From the NCBI GenBank assembly GCA_012270625.1, contig JAAXHZ010000262.1, forward strand, positions 1 through 19,132: a stretch of 19,132 bases of DNA. The letters are read 5' to 3'. This DNA is from Dehalococcoidia bacterium (GTDB lineage: Bacteria > Chloroflexota > Dehalococcoidia > SAR202 > UBA11138). The position numbers and the translations under genes are program-made. The notes below the pieces were generated by a model. That model was not told the DNA's origin. It ran no database searches and was given only the letters and a program-made list of their open reading frames with translations. Every line of letters starts with the position of its first letter. Within the stretch, counting starts at the first letter, position 1. Below are positions 13,903 to 19,132 of this stretch, piece after piece.

Positions 13903-14892
13903 CTAGTTCCGGGCGGTCTCCTCTATTTCCACGGGGTTGTAGCACGCCAGGGCGTGGCCGGGCTCGACCTCCACCAGCGCAGGCCGTGGACTCGTGCGAC
14001 ACTCGACCGTTGCCTTGGAGCAGCGATGCAAGAAGGGACACTGGTCTGGTGGATCGAGCATCTGGGGAGGCGCGCCGGTGAGCGGCCTGAGCTTCTGATT
14101 GACGGCATCCAGCCGCGGCAGAGACTGGAACAGTCCCCATGTGTACGGGTGCATGGGCCGCCTGTACAGGGTGGGAGTGTCGGCGTACTCCACCACATAT
14201 CCGCCGTAGATGACAGCTACGTTTTCGGCCATCTGCGCGATCACTCCTAGATCGTGGGTGATTAGCATGATCGCAGTGCCGCTCTCCTGCCGCAGAACCC
14301 GCAGGCGCTGGAGCATTTCGGCCTGAAGCGTGACATCGAGGTTTGACGTGGGTTCGTCGGCGATCAGAACCCTGGGCTTGAGTGCGACTCCAATCGCCAT
14401 CATCACTCGCTGCGCCATTCCTCCACTTAGCTGGAATGGGTAGCGGCCGAGCATCTGCTTCGCGTCCGGAATGCCCATGTTGGCGAGAAGCTCAGCGGTG
14501 ACCTGCTGGGCCTCACGCTTGCTCATGGCCGTGTGTTCGAGCATGAGCTCCTCGACCTGGCTGCCGATGGTAATGACCGGGTTCAGCGCTGAGGCAGCAT
14601 CCTGGAAGATCAGCGATATCTGCCGTCCCCTGACATGGCGCATCTCATCGTCGGTCATCTGCAGGAGGTCGCGACCTTCGTACATGATCCGGCCGGCGAC
14701 TATCTGACCAGGATACGGGACGAGCCGCAGGACGGAGAGGGCGGTCATGGTCTTGCCCGATCCGCTCTCGCCAACTACACCGAGGACGCTGTCCTCCTCC
14801 AACGACAACGAGACACCGTTGACAGCCTTGACTATGCCTTCGTTGGTAGCGAAGTAGGTGTGAAGGTTGTTGACTTCAAGTATCGGGGCCAT
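13903..14892 (-). CDS. Oligopeptide/dipeptide ABC transporter ATP-binding protein (DppD/OppD type)
   Basis: The 329-residue ATPase has Walker A GESGSGKT (41-48), Q-loop FQD (96-98), signature LSGGM (155-159), Walker B LIADEPTSNLD (176-186) and switch His213. The C-terminal oligopeptide-specific extension (about 255-329) contains the CPFLHRC-type cysteine cluster found in DppD/OppD. It powers import of peptides or similar solutes together with a second ATPase, two permeases and a binding protein. None of these is in the window, and the adjacent minus-strand gene upstream encodes a PHP protein, so the ATPase is separated from its usual operon partners here. The ATG at 14892 lacks a clear ribosome-binding site. 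Confidence 0.93.
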   Translation of the reverse strand: MAPILEVNNLHTYFATNEGIVKAVNGVSLSLEEDSVLGVVGESGSGKTMTALSVLRLVPYPGQIVAGRIMYEGRDLLQMTDDEMRHVRGRQISLIFQDAASALNPVITIGSQVEELMLEHTAMSKREAQQVTAELLANMGIPDAKQMLGRYPFQLSGGMAQRVMMAIGVALKPRVLIADEPTSNLDVTLQAEMLQRLRVLRQESGTAIMLITHDLGVIAQMAENVAVIYGGYVVEYADTPTLYRRPMHPYTWGLFQSLPRLDAVNQKLRPLTGAPPQMLDPPDQCPFLHRCSKATVECRTSPRPALVEVEPGHALACYNPVEIEETARN

Positions 14893-14935
14893 CGGCAGAC
14901 CATACTCGTACTTATAGTAGTGGATAGCGTCAAGA

Positions 14936-15610
14936 CTAGACAGACACGCCGGACAACACGGGACTTCGTGCCGTATCCAGCACTATGGGTCTGAACCGTC
15001 CCGCGCGCAGCTCGGTTATCAGGTCGTCGAGACAGGTGACGCGACGCTCGAACTCGGTGGCAAAGGTGCCGATGTCTTCCAGTTTGTGAGCATCGCTCGC
15101 GCCAGTTCCCGGAAGATCGAACCATTTCGCCAAGTCTCGGCTGAAGGCGTTCTCTTCCGCCAGGCCGCGTCCGTTCATTACCTCAACAGCGTTGACCATG
15201 TCGAACACATGGTTGCGCGACGCCCTTTCGAGCATCTCGAGATAAGATGATTCGCTGGTATGAGCGCCCTTTCGGTATGTCCTCCGGTATGGGTGCGCCA
15301 CGACCATTGCGCCCTCCTCCCTGTCGAGCTTGTCCTTGACGAACGTCGCCCTGTGCATTCCGAAGATGTACTTGCGAAGGCCGTAAACAAGCAGGTGTCC
15401 CTCTTCTGTCGTGACCTCGCAGCCCGGAAGAACGAGGAAGTTGTGGCGCCTGGAGAGGTCATCGACCTCGCGATGATCCCAAAAGCCATCGTGGTCTGTA
15501 ATACATACGCCGTCAAGACCGATACTCTTGGCCTGTTCGATCAGCTCATCGGCTTCGATGAAGCTGTCGACAGAAGTTGGATACGTGTGCGTGTGAATAT
15601 CTATTATCAA
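14936..15610 (-). CDS. PHP-domain metal-dependent phosphoesterase
   Basis: The 224-residue protein matches the PHP fold: metal-ligand motifs DIHTHT (4-9), TDHDG (38-42), Glu65 in GCEVTTEEGH with His72, His106 in AHPYRR and SDAH (172-175). It is a stand-alone PHP protein like TrpH/YciV-type phosphoesterases, which hydrolyse nucleoside or nucleotide phosphates, or like histidinol-phosphatase. The exact substrate is not visible. The start is TTG at 15610: it is the only start codon between the in-frame stop at 15617-15619 and the DIHTHT motif. The nearest ribosome-binding stretch (GGAG) is about 15 bases upstream, so expression may be weak. Copy 2 of the palindromic element lies 69 bp upstream. 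Confidence 0.9.
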   Translation of the reverse strand: MIIDIHTHTYPTSVDSFIEADELIEQAKSIGLDGVCITDHDGFWDHREVDDLSRRHNFLVLPGCEVTTEEGHLLVYGLRKYIFGMHRATFVKDKLDREEGAMVVAHPYRRTYRKGAHTSESSYLEMLERASRNHVFDMVNAVEVMNGRGLAEENAFSRDLAKWFDLPGTGASDAHKLEDIGTFATEFERRVTCLDDLITELRAGRFRPIVLDTARSPVLSGVSV

Positions 15611-15679
15611 CTGGGTCTAGTAGCTCTCCGTGTGTCAAGGTCGATAGTAGAGTCTGTCACCAGCACATGCCCAAGTCAA

Positions 15680-15712
15680 GAGAAAATTGCACTTATGCAG
15701 TTTTCCCGGCTG
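15680..15712. repeat. Palindromic intergenic element, copy 2 (CTTA-centred)
   Basis: Ten-base arms GAAAATTGCA (15682-15691) and TGCAGTTTTC (15696-15705) pair with one wobble around the centre CTTA. The CCGGCTG flank continues to 15712. It matches copy 1 (456-488) at 28 of 33 positions. It lies 5 bp after the stop of the cyclophilin lipoprotein gene and 69 bp before the PHP start, both on the minus strand. A TTGACT sequence (minus strand, 15672-15677) follows directly and could be a -35. Here a transcript-end hairpin is possible; copy 1 has no such upstream gene. Confidence 0.75.
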
Positions 15713-15717
15713 AAGGA

Positions 15718-17940
15718 TCAGCTCTCATCGATGCTGATGGACGTCACGACATCGCCGGGCGCACGCGCGGTGGCTGGATCCCTGGGAGAGATGGCGTTGA
15801 CCACATCCATGCCCTCGACGACTTCTCCGAAGACCGCGTGTCGGCCATCGAGATGAGGTGTGGGCACGAACGTGATAAAGAACTGGCTGCCGTTTGTGTT
15901 CGGTCCGGCGTTTGCCATGGACAGAATTCCCGGACGGTCATGTTTCAGGTCGGGATGGAACTCGTCCCCAAAGCGATAGCCCGGTCCGCCGCGCCCGGTC
16001 CCTGTCGGGTCTCCTCCCTGAGCCATGAAGCCGGGTATCACGCGATGAAACGTCACGCCGTCATAAAACCCGTCCCTGGCCAGGAACACGAAGTTGTTGA
16101 CCGTATTGGGGGCCTTGTCGGCGAACAGGCCAACCTTGAACTCTGATCCGTCTTCCATTACGAAAGTCGCGGTGTATGTTTTAGATGGATCTATGCTCAT
16201 TGCCGGCGCTGAACTGTACTGCTGTGTCACGGATTCTCCTTTGCTGGTCTGGTCACTTTCGCGAATGTCTTCAAGCATCGAGGGAGTTTCGAGTGTCTCG
16301 GCTATTTGTCTGAACTCGAGCAGAGTGTCCTCGATCGTTGAGGCGAGATCGGTAAACGTGATGACGACGTAGCTCGAACCCGCAGACATCAGGTACTGGG
16401 CGACGCCTAGCTCAAGTTCTCCACCATCAGGGAGCGGCGCGGATACCGGGTAGACTATTTCCACGACATCTCGGCCACCGACGTGCAGCGGCCTAGTATT
16501 CACCCTGCCCGCATTCGGCAGGGCCGCCTGAATCTGCTGAACGCTGAGCGCGGCCAGCGCCTCCAGGTCGCTTGCCAGCTCGCTCTGCTCCATCAGAACC
16601 GTGAAGTTGGGAGCGAACTCGGAGTCCGTCGGACCTCCCTCGCGGTAGCCAAACAGCTTAAAGCTAACCTGGTCACCAAGTCTGCTGAGCTGGAGCGCGA
16701 GATTCTCAGGCAGATCCGAGCCGCTGTCTTCAGACTTGGACAGGAGGTTTTCAATGCTCTCCGCGCTAAGTTCCGCAACCGTCCAGGACGGGGGAACGGA
16801 GATGCCAATAGAGCCGTCGGGCAGCTCGTAGCTGGTCCAGCCACTTTCAAGGGGGACCTCGATTAAGGGGACAGCCATCGGTGGTGAGGAGTCTTCGATA
16901 TCGGGAGGTTTGATCACAACCGGTTCGTTGAAGTTCGAAAAAGCGATAACAGCGTCCAATTCGATGTCACCGGACAGAGCATCCAAGGGGGTGGGAGACG
17001 CCGCCCCACCCTGCTCGTCCTCAACAGAGAAACTGCCGCTGATCTCCAGCCTGCGCAAAAGGCTGTCTTCGACATCTATCCACAGGTCAATACTCATTGC
17101 CCCCAGCTCAGAGTCCACGGCATCCGAAGCCTGATCACCGACGGAGTAGGACAGTCGATAAGCTGATACGCCGTCGACCTCCTCAGGTCCGGAGATAGTC
17201 CCGGAGTCGTTTTTAGATAGTCCGCGGAAGTCGTAGAGCGCACCGGAGTCGTCAAAGTCGATCAGCTGATCTGGACTGATAAAGGGCAGAAGGTCCAAAC
17301 CTCCACCTTTGGACCACTCTCCTGTTTGGTAATCAGTGAAGTAGAAGTCATCCCCGATCGATACGAACATCACCTCAGTCTTGAAGAACCCAAAGTCAAT
17401 GGAAGATACGCCTTTGGACCGACGCGGAGATGCGTAATCGACAGTCGCGCTCACCGGGATCTCAAGCGTTAGTCCGCTGGAACCGACCGTGAGGCTGGCG
17501 TCCATTGTTACCCGGTAGCTGTCCAGCTCAGACATCGCCGCGGCGCTGGCATCGAGCAGGTCGGCAGGGTCGGCCGTAGAGACCGCGACGACTGTGGGAG
17601 ACGGCGTCGATGTGGGTCTCGGTGTAGGCTCCGGCGTCGATGTAGGCACCACAGTTGGAGTCGGCGCGGGCGTAGGGGTCGCCAAAGGAGTGGATGTGGG
17701 AACAGGCGAAGGATGTGGAGTCGGCGGCGCAGGCGTGGGCGCAGCAGCAGGCGAAGGATGCGGAGTCGGCAGCGCGGGCGTGGGCGCTGTAGTAGGCGCT
17801 ATCACCAACGCTGGTGCGGGCTGGCGAGGTGTCGGCGCCGGAGCAGGATCAGGTTCGGAGTCGCCACAGGCAGCTAGTCCGACGAGCAGGAAGCACGCAA
17901 GAGCCACGGTGGCAGCCATTGTGGCTACTCTGGCTGGCAT
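15718..17940 (-). CDS. Lipoprotein with LppX/LprG-like domain fused to a C-terminal cyclophilin (peptidyl-prolyl isomerase)
   Basis: This is a 740-residue secreted lipoprotein. The signal peptide ends at Cys25 (VGLAAC), followed by a Pro/Thr/Ser/Ala linker (about 28-120) with a tandem repeat. An LppX/LprG-like domain (about 126-360) carries the [16 protein letters not shown] start. A middle domain (about 370-585) begins at the [17 protein letters not shown] segment. The cyclophilin domain (about 589-740) has catalytic Arg633 in [21 protein letters not shown] and PHLDGRH. The tryptophan of human cyclophilin A's cyclosporin site is His696. Lipid-carrier-like and prolyl-isomerase functions outside the cell are inferred. 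I chose the ATG at 17940 because it gives a normal 25-residue lipoprotein signal, though it has no clear ribosome-binding site. The in-frame ATG at 18030 would add 30 residues and make the signal unusually long. Confidence 0.85.
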   Translation of the reverse strand: MPARVATMAATVALACFLLVGLAACGDSEPDPAPAPTPRQPAPALVIAPTTAPTPALPTPHPSPAAAPTPAPPTPHPSPVPTSTPLATPTPAPTPTVVPTSTPEPTPRPTSTPSPTVVAVSTADPADLLDASAAAMSELDSYRVTMDASLTVGSSGLTLEIPVSATVDYASPRRSKGVSSIDFGFFKTEVMFVSIGDDFYFTDYQTGEWSKGGGLDLLPFISPDQLIDFDDSGALYDFRGLSKNDSGTISGPEEVDGVSAYRLSYSVGDQASDAVDSELGAMSIDLWIDVEDSLLRRLEISGSFSVEDEQGGAASPTPLDALSGDIELDAVIAFSNFNEPVVIKPPDIEDSSPPMAVPLIEVPLESGWTSYELPDGSIGISVPPSWTVAELSAESIENLLSKSEDSGSDLPENLALQLSRLGDQVSFKLFGYREGGPTDSEFAPNFTVLMEQSELASDLEALAALSVQQIQAALPNAGRVNTRPLHVGGRDVVEIVYPVSAPLPDGGELELGVAQYLMSAGSSYVVITFTDLASTIEDTLLEFRQIAETLETPSMLEDIRESDQTSKGESVTQQYSSAPAMSIDPSKTYTATFVMEDGSEFKVGLFADKAPNTVNNFVFLARDGFYDGVTFHRVIPGFMAQGGDPTGTGRGGPGYRFGDEFHPDLKHDRPGILSMANAGPNTNGSQFFITFVPTPHLDGRHAVFGEVVEGMDVVNAISPRDPATARAPGDVVTSISIDES
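17703..17792. repeat. 45-bp tandem repeat, two units, in the lipoprotein linker
   Basis: Units 17703-17747 and 17748-17792 match at 40 of 45 positions and encode 15-residue Pro-rich units (PTPHPSP core) in the linker of the lipoprotein. The surrounding 17590-17840 is low-complexity Thr-Pro coding sequence. In-frame 45-bp steps would let the linker length vary by whole repeats. Confidence 0.8.
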
Positions 17941-18075
17941 GGGGATATCGGCGTTCACGGTCGAGGTTAGGCCAGCGCGCCAACGCAGGTCGGGGCGGCA
18001 GCGCCGCAATGACATTGCCGCCCCAATCATAGTCGATGGGCTTTAGACTGGATGAGCAGACTCAGCGCCGTACCC

Positions 18076-19062
18076 TTACAGAACGTGGTAGAGGAGCAGG
18101 TGCTCCCGGAGCACGTCATTCGCGAAGTCGTTCTCGACATCGCGCCAGACAGAGTGGATGTGGTTCGCCCCATTCTGCCTGTTGTCGAACTCGACGACGA
18201 AGTTGCCTCCGTGGATGCGGTAGTAGTGCTCCTTGCCCTGCACGGTCGGTCCGCCCCAGGCCCAGTGAAGGCCGTCGAATCCCTCGGATTCGAGGCGGTC
18301 CCACTTGTCCTTGGCCATGTCACTTCGCACCTGGTTGACGTACACCTTGACCAGGCTGCGCAGGATCTCCTTTTGGGTGTCGTTCATCTTCGACGCTGGG
18401 AGGCCCTCCTCGGGCGGCAGAGATACTCGCGAGGCGTTGTACGTGAGGATGTCATACGGCGCTTCCCCGTAGATCGTCGCCGTAGAAGTCTGGCCCTTGT
18501 CCAAGCTGCTCATCAGCTCGTATGCCAAGTCCTCGCGCTGGTCGAGGATGCGCAATCCCTTCTTGGGTCCCTTGCGAACCTCGGCGGGGTTGGCTCCGAA
18601 GAAGAACGGGGTCATGGAGATGAACTTGTCGCCCCACAGGCTGAAGTTCAGGGAGATATGGTGGCCTTCGACTCGCCAGCCCCAGGGTTCGCTGTCGCTA
18701 CCCGGATCGCCGAAGACCGTCCAGTAGTATAGGTCAGGATCTCGGACGAAGCTCGTGATTCCGGCCTCTTTCTCCAATGGGCCGAGGACGGACTCGTGCT
18801 CGATAATGAGCTTGGCCTTATCGAACGAGTCCTCGGTCAGCCCGGTCTCCATAAGCGAGTACGCGAGCTGGCGCTGGTCGTCGTCCATGTCCCTGAGCGG
18901 CAGACCGTGTCTGTTGACAGGCGGGTAGTACCAGAAGATGCGCTCGCCGTCCATATACTCATATACGGTCTTGTCGCGCTGGTCTCCGCTGAGGCTCTCA
19001 ACGAACTTCTTGGCGGCCTTTGTCATACCAGCGGCCGACCCATGCTTGTGTGCGGTTGTCAT
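18076..19062 (-). CDS. DUF3500 family protein
   Basis: The 328-residue protein matches the DUF3500 family: the central EPWGWRVEGHHISLNF block (125-140), the following MTPFFFGANPAEV (150-162), and a C-terminal HYYRIHGGNFVVEFDN and NHIHSVWRD region (His301, His303). The family function is not established. Conserved His, Trp and Asp clusters suggest a metal or ligand site, but this is inference. No signal peptide is visible at the chosen start. The ATG at 19062 is firm, with AGGAGGT 6 bases upstream. It is the first gene of the minus-strand series at the right end, with a 135-bp gap (18075 to 17940) to the lipoprotein gene in which I see no clear element. Confidence 0.88.
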   Translation of the reverse strand: MTTAHKHGSAAGMTKAAKKFVESLSGDQRDKTVYEYMDGERIFWYYPPVNRHGLPLRDMDDDQRQLAYSLMETGLTEDSFDKAKLIIEHESVLGPLEKEAGITSFVRDPDLYYWTVFGDPGSDSEPWGWRVEGHHISLNFSLWGDKFISMTPFFFGANPAEVRKGPKKGLRILDQREDLAYELMSSLDKGQTSTATIYGEAPYDILTYNASRVSLPPEEGLPASKMNDTQKEILRSLVKVYVNQVRSDMAKDKWDRLESEGFDGLHWAWGGPTVQGKEHYYRIHGGNFVVEFDNRQNGANHIHSVWRDVENDFANDVLREHLLLYHVL

Positions 19063-19114
19063 CCGGTTACCTCCTCACATGGTGGGGCTGACAGGGATGG
19101 GTATCAGTACTTTT

Positions 19115-19132
19115 CACCCTCACCCCAGCCCT
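19115..19132. repeat. Edge of a CCCTCACCCC-type dispersed repeat
   Basis: The last 18 bases (CACCCTCACCCCAGCCCT) match the beginning of a C-rich intergenic motif, CCCTCACCCC followed by (A/G)GCCCTCTCCC, that I recall as common between genes in several bacterial groups. Only the start is present, so the identification rests on a short match at the window edge. Confidence 0.35.

Noticed and set aside
17594..18046. Gly/Val-rich plus-strand frame across the lipoprotein linker, resembling a repeat protein
   Set aside because: It is the antisense reading of the Thr/Pro-rich linker. The opposite strand encodes a lipobox and recognisable domains.
1..19132. CRISPR array, insertion sequence, prophage or tRNA-linked integration
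   Set aside because: No regularly spaced repeats, transposase or integrase motifs, or cloverleaf-like sequences were seen by eye on either strand.

Overview
The window is a compact, moderately GC-rich bacterial chromosome segment with 20 protein genes packed on both strands and little intergenic DNA. Several traits suggest Chloroflexota, possibly a Dehalococcoidia/SAR202-like lineage: lipoproteins with long Pro/Thr/Ala linkers after the lipobox, a DipZ-like thioredoxin, a short SDR-type L-threonine dehydrogenase, a DUF3500 protein, and start codons that include GTG, TTG and probably CTG. This placement is an inference from gene content. No marker gene in the window settles it. I see no tRNA, rRNA, transposase, integrase or CRISPR array.

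Layout. (1) 1-358, minus: 5' part of glyA (serine hydroxymethyltransferase), cut by the window edge. A divergent promoter region (359-582) holds a palindromic element. (2) 583-2902, plus: a probable operon of a YkvA/DUF1232 membrane protein, a divergent YchF/OLA1-like P-loop protein and a crotonase-fold protein lacking the usual catalytic glutamates. (3) 2904-5153, minus: an M16 zinc peptidase and a 3-hydroxyisobutyrate dehydrogenase-type reductase, with a 29-bp hairpin between them. (4) 5365-7633, plus: two extracytoplasmic thioredoxin-fold lipoproteins in tandem; the second has no ATG, GTG or TTG start for its signal peptide. (5) 7630-9553, minus: ccmA and ccmB (haem-export ABC transporter of cytochrome c maturation) and a JAMM metallopeptidase. 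With the two redoxins opposite, this looks like an extracytoplasmic thiol/haem maturation neighbourhood. (6) 9763-10194, plus: queF (queuosine pathway), convergent with a nucleoside hydrolase-like gene (10211-11134, minus). (7) 11281-13901, plus: a probable operon of L-threonine 3-dehydrogenase (SDR type), a classical SDR oxidoreductase and a HAD-IIA phosphatase. (8) 13903-19062, minus: an oligopeptide ABC ATPase without its permeases, a PHP-domain phosphoesterase, a large lipoprotein fusing an LppX/LprG-like domain to a C-terminal cyclophilin, and a DUF3500 protein.

The observation I rate highest is noncoding. A 33-bp palindromic element with a conserved CTTA centre and a conserved flank occurs twice, about 15 kb apart (456-488 and 15680-15712). 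Each copy lies 70-100 bp upstream of a minus-strand gene (glyA and the PHP gene). It looks like a shared operator or a dispersed small element, and I do not recognise it. Other points of interest are the apparent non-AUG lipoprotein start at 6695, a pair of tiny overlapping ORFs feeding into ccmA through an ATGA overlap, the lipoprotein-cyclophilin fusion, and the start of a TGAGGG/GGGCTGGGG-type repeat at the right edge.
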